From Dehalococcoidia bacterium (GTDB lineage Bacteria > Chloroflexota > Dehalococcoidia > Lucifugimonadales > UBA3495): a stretch of 64,000 bases of DNA. The notes below the pieces were generated by a model that worked only from the letters and a program-made list of their open reading frames with translations, searched no databases and was not told the DNA's origin. Positions within the stretch are counted from its first letter, which is position 1. Each line of letters starts with the position of its first letter. The position numbers and the translations under genes were made by a program. The DNA is taken from positions 1-64,000 of the forward strand of contig JAJDTP010000005.1 of assembly GCA_022827095.1 (NCBI GenBank), given 5' to 3'. Below are positions 1-9,501 of the stretch, one piece after another.

Positions 1-83
1 TGGTGGAACTGGTGATGAACGCCGTCGTGGGCAACGCCGTGGACCCGAAACTGCCCGATCCCAACAAGGTCAAGACCAATTAG
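1..83 (+). CDS. 3' end of an unidentified gene (partial)
   Basis: An open frame enters from the left edge and stops at TAG 81-83, giving 26 residues rich in valine, asparagine and proline. It ends 10 bp before the next start, in the same direction as the secretion genes, so it is probably the last part of an upstream gene of the same operon. Too little is present to name it. Confidence 0.5.
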   Translation, partial: VELVMNAVVGNAVDPKLPDPNKVKTN

Positions 84-93
84 GAGGGAAGGG

Positions 94-1740
94 ATGAGAG
101 AGCACGAGGTACCCACCCACGTACAGGCTGAGGACAAGGTGTTGCTGGGATTCACCTTCCCCCAGATCGTGGCGGTGGTGGCGGTATGCGCCGTGGCCTA
201 CGGCGCCTACAGCTACTTCCCCTTCGGACCGTCGGGGTTCCGGCTGGGCATCGCCGTGCTGCTGGGCGTGGTGGGCATCGCCCTGGCGGTGGGGAAGGTG
301 GGAGGCCGGGGGCTGCCGCTGGTGGCCGCCGACCTGCTCAAGTTCAACCTGGGGGCCAGGCGCTACGCCGGCTTCCCCGCCCAACTGGCCCGCAGCGAGG
401 CCCCGCCTCAGCCGGATACAAAGCCCGATCCCCTGCGGCTGCTGGCCAGGAACGCCGTCGGTAGCATCGGCAAGGCGGCCAAGGCAGCCAGGAACAAGGG
501 ACGTCCTCCCTTCCGGCCCCACAGCTGGTTCGGCAAGCGGCGTCCCATGGGCGAGGAAGGCGCCAACGGCGGCAGCGCCGCCAAACCCAACCTCCGGGAG
601 ACCCAGGGCGGAAACCCCACGCATCAAGGACGATGCAAGCCCTGGTACAAGCTCCTGGCGGTGGCCGGTTTGCTGATTCTGACCATCATCGCCATACCCG
701 GCTCTGCCCTGGCCGACGACCCCGACGAGGAACCCTACGACGGCGCCTGGCGGCTGGACGAAATCTACTTCCAGCCGCCGGAACCGGTGCCGGGACGCCG
801 CATCTTCATCGAACGGATAGCAGTCTCCGGCAACACCGCCGCCGTCAGCCTGCGGGCGGCCCACGACCTGGATCTGAAGGTAAGGGTCTTCGGCGGCAGG
901 ACCGGCAGGACCCTGAAGATGGGCGCCAACGCCGTCGTCCACTCCGGGGAGCGCAAGACCTACAACCTGAGCTTGGACGGCCCCGAGCCATCATTCACCT
1001 TCTCCTGGACGGACGCCCTGGGCTTCTCCGGGGCGGTGTCGCTGAGGAGCGGCCAGATCCCCTACCCGTTGCCCAAATACGACGGCGGGCTGTGCGACCT
1101 GGAGGTGGTGTCCCTGGAGTGGACGCCGGGCGCAATCAACGGCGTCATCGCCTCGGAGTGCATCGCGGAGACCCGCCAGGAGGTGGACCTGCCGGTGTAC
1201 GGAGGCCACTTCAGCCAGTCGGTGCCCGCCCTGCTGGACGCCAGCGTCACCGGCATGGTGGGCACGGTCAACGTCCGATGGGGAGGCCACGCCGCCAGCG
1301 CGTCCTTCGTGCCGGGCGGCGTGACCGTCTTCACCCTGCCGGTGGCGAACCGACGGGCTACCGAAGACCTGGAAATCACGGCGGAGCTGACGGCCACGTT
1401 GAACGTCCCCCGGCCGCCCATGTTGCAGACCGTCCACCACCCGGCCCGCACCGACGTGCACACCCGCCGGGTGAGGTGCAGTTGCGGCGAAAGCAGCTAC
1501 ACCAGAACGGTGCGCATCTACATCTACCACGAGGAGCACGTGCGGGCCGAGGAGAATCAGCGGAGCCCGATCACCCGCACGCGGACGGAGACGACGCCGG
1601 TTACTCAAACCCTTGGTGTGGGCGCCGACGCCCCCTACCGGGTCCTCTACGTGCCTCCGCCCAAACCCCCGCCGCCCAAGGCGGAGCAGACGCCGGTGGG
1701 CGGTTCCAGTTGGTGGAGCTGGCTATGGCCCGGCAACTGA
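94..1740 (+). CDS. PrgI-like (VirB3-type) membrane protein fused to a large exported domain
   Basis: The first ~95 of 548 residues look like the PrgI family, the VirB3 equivalent of Gram-positive-type IV secretion: a short N-terminus, two membrane segments (about 20-45 and 50-70), then a basic GARRYAGF-type stretch. A third hydrophobic segment at about 184-205 ends in ALA-DDP, resembling a signal peptide with cleavage site. The remaining ~340 residues have beta-rich, immunoglobulin-like character, a CSCG cysteine pair near residue 465 and a proline-rich tail. PrgI proteins are usually near 100-150 residues, so this is either a fusion or two genes joined in frame; an internal ATG at 547 has no clear ribosome site. 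The ribosome site for ATG 94 is AGGAGGGAAGGG. Its end overlaps the pilin gene by 16 bp. The C-terminal part has no function I recognise. Confidence 0.7.
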   Translation: MREHEVPTHVQAEDKVLLGFTFPQIVAVVAVCAVAYGAYSYFPFGPSGFRLGIAVLLGVVGIALAVGKVGGRGLPLVAADLLKFNLGARRYAGFPAQLARSEAPPQPDTKPDPLRLLARNAVGSIGKAAKAARNKGRPPFRPHSWFGKRRPMGEEGANGGSAAKPNLRETQGGNPTHQGRCKPWYKLLAVAGLLILTIIAIPGSALADDPDEEPYDGAWRLDEIYFQPPEPVPGRRIFIERIAVSGNTAAVSLRAAHDLDLKVRVFGGRTGRTLKMGANAVVHSGERKTYNLSLDGPEPSFTFSWTDALGFSGAVSLRSGQIPYPLPKYDGGLCDLEVVSLEWTPGAINGVIASECIAETRQEVDLPVYGGHFSQSVPALLDASVTGMVGTVNVRWGGHAASASFVPGGVTVFTLPVANRRATEDLEITAELTATLNVPRPPMLQTVHHPARTDVHTRRVRCSCGESSYTRTVRIYIYHEEHVRAEENQRSPITRTRTETTPVTQTLGVGADAPYRVLYVPPPKPPPPKAEQTPVGGSSWWSWLWPGN

Positions 1741-2057
1741 GCGCCCTGCTGCTGTCATCCGCGGCGGCGCTGGCGTCGGTGGCCGCCGCCCCGCAGCAGG
1801 ACGAGATGGACAATCTGACCGCCGTCTTCGACGCGGTTCTCACCGGCATGGCCTACGCCGGGGCGGGCCTGTGCTTCTTCGCCATCGTCTGGGCCGGGTT
1901 CCTGCTGATGGCCGAGGGCGCCGAGGGGGAGGGCCGGGGCAGCCGGGCGCGCAACGCGGTGTTCATGGCGGTGGTCGGCCTAGTGGTAGTGCTCCTGGCC
2001 AAGGGCATCGCCGCCGGCATCGTGGGCAGGATCATCGCGGTCCTACCCGAAATCTAG
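1725..2057 (+). CDS. VirB2/TrbC-like pilin subunit
   Basis: This 110-residue protein begins with a hydrophobic signal-like segment ending in a run of alanines (about residue 22), followed by two membrane segments (about 42-58 and 78-98) separated by a short charged loop. That is the layout of VirB2/TrbC-type pilins. It starts inside the end of the PrgI-fusion gene and precedes virB4, the usual neighbourhood of a pilin. Identity rests on topology and position, not on a diagnostic motif. A much longer frame begins upstream at 633, but it is the shadow of the previous gene. Confidence 0.6.
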   Translation: MARQLSALLLSSAAALASVAAAPQQDEMDNLTAVFDAVLTGMAYAGAGLCFFAIVWAGFLLMAEGAEGEGRGSRARNAVFMAVVGLVVVLLAKGIAAGIVGRIIAVLPEI

Positions 2058-2076
2058 GAACGCAAAGGAGTTGCAA

Positions 2077-4311
2077 ATGGTGAAATTGACGTTGCCCAAC
2101 CCCAAGGACCTGGCCCGACGCTGGCCGCCGGGCCGGTCCCGACCCCAGGACGCTGAAGCAGCGCCGGCGGAACCCAGGCCGCCGCCCCCGCTGTCCCTCT
2201 TCTTCATGTTGTCCCACCTGGAGGAGGACGGCCCGGTGCGACTGGACGGGGTGAAGCTGGCGGTGCTGGAGGTGATGGGGCTGGAACTGGACGAGCCCAA
2301 GCTGGGCGCCTTCGCCGGTTCCCTGAACGCCGTGGACTTCCCGGTGCAACTGCTGGTGCGCCAGCACCCGCCGGTGCTTTCAGCCCTCCGCAACAACCTG
2401 ATGGCGGCCCAGCCCGACGACCTGCCGCGTCAGAGCAAAGACGCGGCCGACAGCCTGGGACGGCTGCTGACCACGTTGGAGACAAGGGAGGGCATCCTGG
2501 ACCGGCGCTTCTACGCCGTGTGCGAGCACGCCCGCATGGACGAGTTGCGCGGCCTCCTGGCCCGGGCCGGCCTGGGGGTGTTCCCCCTGGCTGGCAACTC
2601 TCTCAAGTTGCTGTTGCTGGCCTGCGCCCTGGGCGGTTCCCCCAACGAGAGAGACGAGGAACAAGAGCTTGAAGTCGAGGTCAACCGCCGGGACATCCGC
2701 ATTGACGGACATCTGACCCGCTCGTTGCACCTGGGCAAGTGGCCGCGCTCCCTGGCCCCCGGCTTCCTGCAAGGCTTGATGGCCGCCGGCGCGCCCATGG
2801 ACCTGTCGGTCCACCTGGGCGCCATCCCCACCGAGCAGGCGGCCCGCACCCTGGAGTGGCAGAAGGTCCGGTTCGAGTCGGCGCAGAGCCTTTCCTTCAA
2901 GCGAGGCCGCAGCCTGTCGCCGGAGGCGGAGATCGCCCTGGAGGACGTGAGCCGGCTCAGGAGCGAAGTGCAGCGGGGCCGGGAACGGCTGTTCCACGCC
3001 TCCCTGTCGGTCACCCTCCACGCAGACGACCAGGACACCCTCAAGGACCTGACCCAGAAGGCGAAGGCCCACTTCGCCGCCACCCTGGGCAAGCTGGACA
3101 ACCTGGCCTTCCGGCAACGGGAGGGACTGCTTTCGACATTGCCCCTGGGTCTGAACGCCGTGGCGACGTGGCGAACTTTGGACACCTCCAGCCTGGCTCG
3201 GCTGTTTCCCTTCTCGCCGCCGGACCTGGACACCCGCAGCGGCACCCTCTACGGCATCGACCTGCGGGCCTGCGCCCCCATCGTCTATGACCCCTTCGAC
3301 GGCACCCACCTCAACGCCAACACGGCGGTATTGGCGCGTTCCGGTTCTGGAAAATCATTCGCTACCAAGCTGGGCGTGTTGCGAGGGCTGTGCCGGGGCG
3401 TGCGGGCCTACGTCATCGACCCGGAGGGAGAGTACACCGACATGGCAAGGGCCGCCGGCGGGCAGGTGTTGTCGCCCGGCGTCCCCGGCCAGGGCATGAA
3501 CCCCTTTGTCATCGACCGGGGCGACAGCGAGGAACTCCTGCAGCGCATCGGCAGCTTGCGCCGGTTGATCGAAGTCATGGTGGGGGAACGGCTTTCCGCC
3601 GAGCGCCGTTCCTCCCTGGATCACGCTTTGGCCTCCTACTACGCCCAGCGGCGGAAGCGCACCGGCTTCCGCGATTTCTACGCCTACCTGGAAGGGGAAA
3701 CGCCGGAGATCGCCCACCTGCTCAGGCCCTTCGCCACCGGCAGCCTGCGGGACCTGCTCTCCGACGAGGGCGACGATCTGTTGACCCACGAAGCGTTGGT
3801 GACGGTGTTTGACCTGCATTTGCTGGAACCGGAACTCAGACCGGCGGCGGCGATGGTCTGCACCGAGACGGTGTGGGCCGCAGCAGCGCAGGACCCCCGG
3901 CCAAGACTGCTCGTGGTGGACGAGGTGTGGAGCATCATGCAGCACCCGGAAGGGGCGGCTTTCATGGTCTCGATGGCGAAACGGGCCAGGAAGCACCGGC
4001 TGGGGTTGCAGTTCATCACCCAGGACGTGCAGGACCTCCTTTCCGAGGACAATTCCCGCACCATCACTGGACACTCCGGCCGGGCGCTGTTGCAGAACGC
4101 CGCCTTCAAGCTGTTGCTTCAGCAGGACGCCGCCGCCGTCAGCGCCGTGGGCGAAGCCTTTGACCTGCCCGAGGAGTTGCAACGCTGGCTGCTGTCCTGT
4201 CCCCGGGGCGACGGATTGTTGCTGGCGAGAGGCAACCGCTTTCCCGTGCGCATCGAGGCCACGCCGGAGGAGACCGAGGTAATCGAGTGGCGGCCCGGAC
4301 CCAGGCACTAG
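2077..4311 (+). CDS. VirB4-family type IV secretion ATPase
   Basis: The 744-residue cytoplasmic ATPase would power assembly of the conjugation apparatus. Walker A (ARSGSGKS) lies near residues 419-426 and Walker B (LLVVDEVW) near 611-618. Between them are typical VirB4 features: YVIDPEGEYTDM, and a C-terminal FITQDVQDLL stretch. The N-terminal ~370 residues form the usual variable VirB4 half. ATG 2077 is chosen over TTG 2071 because the AAAGGAG ribosome site at 2064-2070 directly abuts the TTG and sits 6 bp before the ATG. Length fits the family. It lies between the pilin and the VirD4-like gene. Confidence 0.88.
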   Translation: MVKLTLPNPKDLARRWPPGRSRPQDAEAAPAEPRPPPPLSLFFMLSHLEEDGPVRLDGVKLAVLEVMGLELDEPKLGAFAGSLNAVDFPVQLLVRQHPPVLSALRNNLMAAQPDDLPRQSKDAADSLGRLLTTLETREGILDRRFYAVCEHARMDELRGLLARAGLGVFPLAGNSLKLLLLACALGGSPNERDEEQELEVEVNRRDIRIDGHLTRSLHLGKWPRSLAPGFLQGLMAAGAPMDLSVHLGAIPTEQAARTLEWQKVRFESAQSLSFKRGRSLSPEAEIALEDVSRLRSEVQRGRERLFHASLSVTLHADDQDTLKDLTQKAKAHFAATLGKLDNLAFRQREGLLSTLPLGLNAVATWRTLDTSSLARLFPFSPPDLDTRSGTLYGIDLRACAPIVYDPFDGTHLNANTAVLARSGSGKSFATKLGVLRGLCRGVRAYVIDPEGEYTDMARAAGGQVLSPGVPGQGMNPFVIDRGDSEELLQRIGSLRRLIEVMVGERLSAERRSSLDHALASYYAQRRKRTGFRDFYAYLEGETPEIAHLLRPFATGSLRDLLSDEGDDLLTHEALVTVFDLHLLEPELRPAAAMVCTETVWAAAAQDPRPRLLVVDEVWSIMQHPEGAAFMVSMAKRARKHRLGLQFITQDVQDLLSEDNSRTITGHSGRALLQNAAFKLLLQQDAAAVSAVGEAFDLPEELQRWLLSCPRGDGLLLARGNRFPVRIEATPEETEVIEWRPGPRH

Positions 4312-4395
4312 CCGGTAGGGGCGGCGAAGAACGGCGCGGGCCGAAAAAAACAGATACCAACAACCGACTCGATAGCGGACGAAAGGAAGGACGAT

Positions 4396-7089
4396 ATGAA
4401 CGTGCAACTGAACCCCAGGAAAATCCTGTTCGGCAACCGTAGCGTCAGCGCCCCGGTGCTGCTGGCGGTGACCCCGCCCCGCACCGGCGAGCGCACCATG
4501 CTGGGCGTGGAGAACCTGCTCCAGTCCATCGCGGTCCCAGAACCCTTCTCCCTGGAACTGGCTGGAACCGCCGACGGCGTGACCCTGCTGGCCCGCTGCC
4601 TGGACCGCGAAGTCGTGCGGGGTCAACTCGCCGCCCACTACCCCCAGGCCCGCGTCCAGGAGGTGGCCGGGGACGACGACCCCATCTTTGTGCATCGGGG
4701 CGAACAGTCGTGGGGCATGACCCTGCGCGCCTCCGGCCCGGAGTACGTGCCCCTGCGCACGTTCCGGGACGACGACCTGCTGGACCCGGGCTCCGATCCC
4801 CTGATCGCCATCATCGGCGCTCTGTCCAACCTGCGAGACGGCGAGCGGGTCCTGGCCCGGCTGCTGCTGCGTTCTCTCGGCCCCGACTGGTCCCAGGCCC
4901 ACCAGCAAAAGGCTTTCAAGAACCCGGGTCTCCAGCGCCCCGACCCCTCCTACACCTACCAGACCCGGCCCTTGCAACTGGACGGCGTGACCATGGCCGT
5001 CCTGGGCGTGGGAGCGCTGGCCGCGCTCAGGGGCTACCTGTGGTTGCAGAGCGGCGAAATCTGGAAGGCGGCGCTCCTGGCCGTCGGCTCCGCCCTGGGC
5101 CTGGCGGTGGCCGGCTGGGGCTGGTGGCGCTGGAAGCAGGCCAGGAACCGGGTGTACGACCCGCTGATCATCAAGGAGAAGGTCGGCCGCATCGCCTTCG
5201 ACGGCGAGCTGGAGATCATCGCCGTGCTGCCCGAGGTCAGCGACCCTAGGGACGGCCTGAATCGGGCCAGGGAGGTGCTGGAGCCGGTGGCCGCCGCCTA
5301 CCGGCATTACGACCACCCCGCCGGGGCGCGGTTCAAGGTGAGTAAGGTCAGGCCGGTGGTTCCCACTACCAACCTCCACCCCGCTGGGCCTGGCTTGTTC
5401 GGCAAGCGCAGCGTGTTGGGTGTCAGGGAGGCGGCGGCCCTGTGGCATCCGCCCGGCGCCCGGGACGAGACGCCCCTGTTGGAACGCTCCGGATCAAGGG
5501 CGCTGCTGCCCTCGGCCAGAGGAGTGAGGGGAGGCGCCCTGGTGGGCGACACTACGGCGGGCCGGAGCCGGGAGATCCACTTCCCCGAGGACCTGCTGCG
5601 AAGGCATCACCTCTACGTGGCCCGCACCCGCATGGGCAAGTCCACCCTGATGCACCACGTGGTCAGTCACAAGCTCAGGGAGAAGGCGGCGGGTAACGAC
5701 CACGACGCCATTGTGGTCATCGACCCCCACGCCGACCTGGTGGCGGCGCTGCTGGAACAGGTGCCCGAGTCCATCGCCGACAAGGTGAAACTCATCGACC
5801 TGGCCGATCCCCGGGGCTTTCCCGGCATCAACCTGCTGGACACCAGGGTGTTCGGCGACCGCGACCGCACCGCCGACTCGGTGGTCCGCGTGGCCCACGG
5901 CCTGTGGGACCAGTGGGGTCCCCGGATGCAGTCCATCCTGGAGCACACGGTGAAGAGCCTCCACGAGGCCAACCGCCACCCTGCCACCGCCGCCGACGAG
6001 CAGTTCACCCTCCTGGATGGCCTGCCCCTGCTGTCCGACGACAACTACCGCACCGGCGTCCTGACCCGGGTCTCCGACCCCTACATCCTGGACTGGTGGG
6101 GCGGCATTTTCGCCAGCTGGCGGAGGGATTACCAGGGCGACGCCCTGGCCCCGGTGCAGACCCGCCTCTCCTACTACGCCTCCTCGGAGACGGCAAGGGC
6201 AATCATCGGCCAGCCCCGCTCCACCATCGACCTGCGCCAGACGATAAGGGAGGGCGGCGTGCTGCTGGTCTCCACCGCCCAGGGCAGCGTCGGTAGGGAT
6301 GTGGCCGCATTGGTGGGCGCGTCGCTGCTCAACCTGGTGGACGCCGTGATCCGGGAGCAGGGTAGCCTGGCTTTCTCGGAGCGCCGGGGCGCGTTGGTCG
6401 TCGTGGACGAGATGCAGTCCATGCCCGGCGTGGACTACGAGAGCATGTTGTCCGAATTGGGCAAGTTCGGCGCGTCCTTCATCCTCGCCACCCAGAGCCT
6501 GGCCAAGCTGGACGACCTGTCCCGCACCATGCGCGACACCATTCTGGCCAACGTCGGCTGCCTGGCCGTGTTCCAGGTGGCGGGCAGCGACGCAAGGCAA
6601 CTGGTGTGGGAGCTGGGCAAGGACCAGGTGTCCGAGGACGACATCGTATCCCTGGACGTGCACCACTGCTACGTGCGGGCTACCGTGGGCGCCGAGCGGA
6701 TGTCCCCCTTCTCCATGATGGTCAGGAAACCGGAACCGGGCAGCCTGGAAGTGGCCCGGCGCATCCGCGCCGACGCCACCGCCTACCTGACGCCTGAGAC
6801 GGAGATCGCCGCCCAGCAGGAGCGGGGCCGCCAGCGGGTCCACGAGTACCGCCGCGAGGTGGAGCGCATCCGCCAGAGCCGGACCCCGCCGACCCAGGGG
6901 AAGGGGCAGCCGAACAAGGGCCAGGGGCGGGACAGCCAGCGCAGCAAACACTTCCAACCGCCCACCGGAGGGCCGCAGCCGGGAGAGGCGGAAGGCGACG
7001 AGTCCGGCGCGGATGGTGGAGACCAGGGCGAGAAACTCAGCCCGCACCGCCAGTTGCTCATTGAGCGGCAAGAGGAGAACGGCGAATGA
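4396..7089 (+). CDS. VirD4/TraG-like coupling ATPase with DUF87-type core
   Basis: This 897-residue membrane-anchored ATPase probably couples the DNA-relaxase complex to the secretion channel. Two membrane segments sit near residues 198-216 and 226-245. Walker A (RTRMGKST) is near 410, followed by an IDPHADL motif; Walker B (LVVVDEMQS) is near 667. The TraM-recognition-like C-terminal region includes LATQSLAKL. The tail after ~820 is charged and Gln/Pro/Gly-rich, probably disordered. The N-terminal domain before the membrane segments resembles that of Gram-positive conjugative ATPases. The stop overlaps the next start (ATGA 7086-7089), so translation is probably coupled. Annotation as a coupling protein is by family architecture; DNA transfer is inferred. 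Confidence 0.82.
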   Translation: MNVQLNPRKILFGNRSVSAPVLLAVTPPRTGERTMLGVENLLQSIAVPEPFSLELAGTADGVTLLARCLDREVVRGQLAAHYPQARVQEVAGDDDPIFVHRGEQSWGMTLRASGPEYVPLRTFRDDDLLDPGSDPLIAIIGALSNLRDGERVLARLLLRSLGPDWSQAHQQKAFKNPGLQRPDPSYTYQTRPLQLDGVTMAVLGVGALAALRGYLWLQSGEIWKAALLAVGSALGLAVAGWGWWRWKQARNRVYDPLIIKEKVGRIAFDGELEIIAVLPEVSDPRDGLNRAREVLEPVAAAYRHYDHPAGARFKVSKVRPVVPTTNLHPAGPGLFGKRSVLGVREAAALWHPPGARDETPLLERSGSRALLPSARGVRGGALVGDTTAGRSREIHFPEDLLRRHHLYVARTRMGKSTLMHHVVSHKLREKAAGNDHDAIVVIDPHADLVAALLEQVPESIADKVKLIDLADPRGFPGINLLDTRVFGDRDRTADSVVRVAHGLWDQWGPRMQSILEHTVKSLHEANRHPATAADEQFTLLDGLPLLSDDNYRTGVLTRVSDPYILDWWGGIFASWRRDYQGDALAPVQTRLSYYASSETARAIIGQPRSTIDLRQTIREGGVLLVSTAQGSVGRDVAALVGASLLNLVDAVIREQGSLAFSERRGALVVVDEMQSMPGVDYESMLSELGKFGASFILATQSLAKLDDLSRTMRDTILANVGCLAVFQVAGSDARQLVWELGKDQVSEDDIVSLDVHHCYVRATVGAERMSPFSMMVRKPEPGSLEVARRIRADATAYLTPETEIAAQQERGRQRVHEYRREVERIRQSRTPPTQGKGQPNKGQGRDSQRSKHFQPPTGGPQPGEAEGDESGADGGDQGEKLSPHRQLLIERQEENGE

Positions 7090-8723
7090 ACCACAATCGT
7101 TGCGAAGCCGACGCCCTACGCCGCCTAGCCGCTATGCCCTTCCTGGACCGGCAGGAGCTGGCCGCCCTCTCCGGCTGGTCCCGGGGCGCGGTGTATGACG
7201 CCGTGGCAAAGCTGGAAGACCGGGGGATGGTGGAGGCTGTCCCCAACGCCACGCCCCTGGTCGCCCCCACCCGTCGTCACGTCCTCACCGCCGCCGGAGT
7301 GAACCTGCTGGCCGATCTGGATGGCGTCGCCCCGGAGGAGTTGCTTTACCTGCGCCCGGTGTCCCGCCAGTGGCGGCGGGGCCTGCTGGAACGTCTGGAC
7401 GCCGTGGCCGTCATCTACCGGCTGGCCTGCGCCGTCAACCAGGTCTTTCACCCCCTGGTGTTCCGTTGGTATCGGGCCATGCCCCTGGACGCCGCCATCG
7501 CCATGCCCGACGGCAGGACCCTGGCGGTGGTTCGGCAGGGCAACACCGCCGACCGCACCGCCTTCGCCAAGCGCATCTGGAGGCTGGCGCAGGGAGAGCA
7601 GACCAGCGCCGTCCTGATGCTGCTGCCCGACGAGGTAAGGCTGCGCCCGGGCCGGCGTTTGGCGGCGGCATTGCCCGGTCCGGCGTTCCTGGCCCTGGAG
7701 AGCGACGCCGTTCCCGCCGGAGCCGGTAGCGCCGTCTGGAGAACCCCCTCCGGCGCCGCGCCCCTGGACTTGCAAACGGCCTTGGCCCACACCGGGCCGC
7801 CCCGTACCTGGCCGCTTCGCAAGCCGCCGCAGCGAGCATCATTCCCCGACGATCTGAACCCCAACGCCGACTGCTTGCTGCCGTCCTTGCTCAAGTCGGT
7901 GGAGAAGCGGGCGGTGGACCTGCTGGCCGACTGGCCTTGGCTGTTGCCCCGACACTTGGGAGCATTGCTCGGCGTGAAGCGGACCCGCCTGTCCCAGGTG
8001 ACGCAACGGTTGGTAGAGTTGAGCCTGCTGCTGGATGTTGCCGTTGACGGAGAGCGCCGCCTGGCCCTGTCCGATAGGGGACTTGTGATGCTGGCCCGCC
8101 GCGACCGCACTTCCCCCGGCGACGCCCGCAAACGGTGGAGCGCCTTTCCCATCGACCCCGACGCCCCCCTGGACTGGCGCAACGTCGCCGGGACCAGGAC
8201 CCGCCAGTTGCTCCGCAACGTCGAGCATACCGCCGCCGTCCACGCCTTCATCGCTGCCCTGTCCCGCCAGGCCCGTTCCCGCTCGCGGGAGATCTTCCAG
8301 CTTGACCCGCCCCGGCGGGCCTCCCGCTACTTCCGCCACGACGGAAAGCTGCGCTCGGTCCACCCCGACGCCTTCGGCGTCATCCGGCGGGGCAACGACG
8401 TATGGCCCTTCTTTCTGGAGTGGGAACGCCGCGCCGTGAGACCGGCAACAATGGCCGCCCGCGTCGCCCCCTACCTGCGCTACTACGCCACCCACCACCC
8501 CACCGACGACCACGGCCATCAGCCCTTGGTCCTAGTGGTCTTCGACGACGCCATCGCCCTGACCCACTTCCTGGAAGTAGCGGCCCGCGAGATGGAACGC
8601 GCCCGCGTCCGGGTTCCCCTGCTGGCCTCGCATAGGGAGCTGGTGATGAGCGCCGGACCGTTGGGACGGGCCTGGATTGCGCGCGGCGGCGACCCGCCGG
8701 ATTACGCCTTCCAACCCCGCTGA
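7086..8723 (+). CDS. Replication-relaxation family protein
   Basis: This 545-residue protein starts with a winged-helix segment (about 7-45, with RQELAALSGWSRGAVYDAV) and has a second winged helix near 280-325 (LGALLGVKRTRLSQVTQRL). The C-terminal half has a nuclease-like pattern with HPDAFGVI and FFLEWERR. This double-helix-turn-helix plus C-terminal domain layout is that of the replication-relaxation family found on actinobacterial and Chloroflexota conjugative elements. It is translationally coupled to the VirD4-like gene through ATGA. A role in processing or regulating element DNA is inferred from family name and position; the biochemical activity is not established here. Confidence 0.75.
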   Translation: MNHNRCEADALRRLAAMPFLDRQELAALSGWSRGAVYDAVAKLEDRGMVEAVPNATPLVAPTRRHVLTAAGVNLLADLDGVAPEELLYLRPVSRQWRRGLLERLDAVAVIYRLACAVNQVFHPLVFRWYRAMPLDAAIAMPDGRTLAVVRQGNTADRTAFAKRIWRLAQGEQTSAVLMLLPDEVRLRPGRRLAAALPGPAFLALESDAVPAGAGSAVWRTPSGAAPLDLQTALAHTGPPRTWPLRKPPQRASFPDDLNPNADCLLPSLLKSVEKRAVDLLADWPWLLPRHLGALLGVKRTRLSQVTQRLVELSLLLDVAVDGERRLALSDRGLVMLARRDRTSPGDARKRWSAFPIDPDAPLDWRNVAGTRTRQLLRNVEHTAAVHAFIAALSRQARSRSREIFQLDPPRRASRYFRHDGKLRSVHPDAFGVIRRGNDVWPFFLEWERRAVRPATMAARVAPYLRYYATHHPTDDHGHQPLVLVVFDDAIALTHFLEVAAREMERARVRVPLLASHRELVMSAGPLGRAWIARGGDPPDYAFQPR

Positions 8724-8751
8724 TTTGACCCCATCAAACGAGAGTGTGCTT

Positions 8752-9501
8752 ATGAGACTTTACTACTGCGTGGAGGCCGAGGGCCGCCGTCATCACGTCC
8801 GCACCGCCCTGGGCGTGAACGAAAGGGTTTGGAACCGGCTTCACCGTCGCGTCCGCGAATGGCGCCGCCGGTTGGAACAACACTTCGGCATCCCCCCCAA
8901 CTGCGAGCTGCGCCCCCATGACCTGCCCATCACAGCCATGACTACCGCGCATTCCTGCGGTTGTGCCTGTCACGCGCAACCGCCGACCACCCGGGGAGTA
9001 AACGTGGCGGACCAGGGGCTGCGCGTCGTCGAGGACTTCGCCGTTGAGACCGGCGGCCTCCAGGCGATCAACGTCTGCCTAGACAAGGAGGAAACCCCAG
9101 CCTACCGGAACGTGAGCCTGGACCGGCTCTACAACCGCATCAACGCCACCGCCGCCGGCGAGGACGGTTACGCCTTCCTCATATTCGGACAAGAACCCGA
9201 GGAGATGATGGTTCGCACCTACGAGCGGCTGCGCAACCATAACCCGGTGCCTGTGCGCGTCGGCGCCTGCGGCGATGGCTGGCACACCCGCAACCTGCCC
9301 ATTGACCGGATAATCGGCGGCCCCATCTTCCGCACTCCGGCGTCCGATTGCCTGCTCCACGTGGCCGGTATGGTCACCCAAGCCCTGCTGTGGCGGGAAG
9401 AACCCGGCGCCGGCGTGGACTCCGGCACTTTCACCGTCCTGGACCGGGCCCTGAACCGCCGTGCATCCAGGAGCGACCCCCAGGGGGTGGTCAGAAGGTA
9501 A
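8752..9501 (+). CDS. DUF3800-like protein with altered acidic residues
   Basis: The 249-residue protein matches what I remember of DUF3800 (a predicted RNase H-like fold): an MRLYY start, a lysine/aspartate-rich middle, the LIFGQEPEEM region, NPVPVRVG, RNLPIDRIIGGPIFR, and the C-terminal NRRASRSDPQGVVRR signature. DUF3800 proteins usually have an acidic D-E-S motif straight after the first strand and a LADxVA motif late in the protein. Here these read CVEAEG and VAGMVTQ, so the usual acidic positions look changed and a Cys-Gly-Cys-Ala-Cys stretch is inserted near residue 66. It may be catalytically dead or repurposed. ATG 8752 is chosen over the longer upstream frame, which overlaps the previous gene. 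Confidence 0.55.
   Translation: MRLYYCVEAEGRRHHVRTALGVNERVWNRLHRRVREWRRRLEQHFGIPPNCELRPHDLPITAMTTAHSCGCACHAQPPTTRGVNVADQGLRVVEDFAVETGGLQAINVCLDKEETPAYRNVSLDRLYNRINATAAGEDGYAFLIFGQEPEEMMVRTYERLRNHNPVPVRVGACGDGWHTRNLPIDRIIGGPIFRTPASDCLLHVAGMVTQALLWREEPGAGVDSGTFTVLDRALNRRASRSDPQGVVRR

Noticed and set aside
2071-2076. TTG start for the VirB4 gene
   Set aside because: The ribosome site abuts it directly; the ATG 6 bp further has correct spacing.
3355-5448. 697-codon open frame on the minus strand
   Set aside because: It lies antisense to the VirB4 and VirD4-like genes, has no domain I recognise and the composition of a shadow frame in GC-rich DNA.
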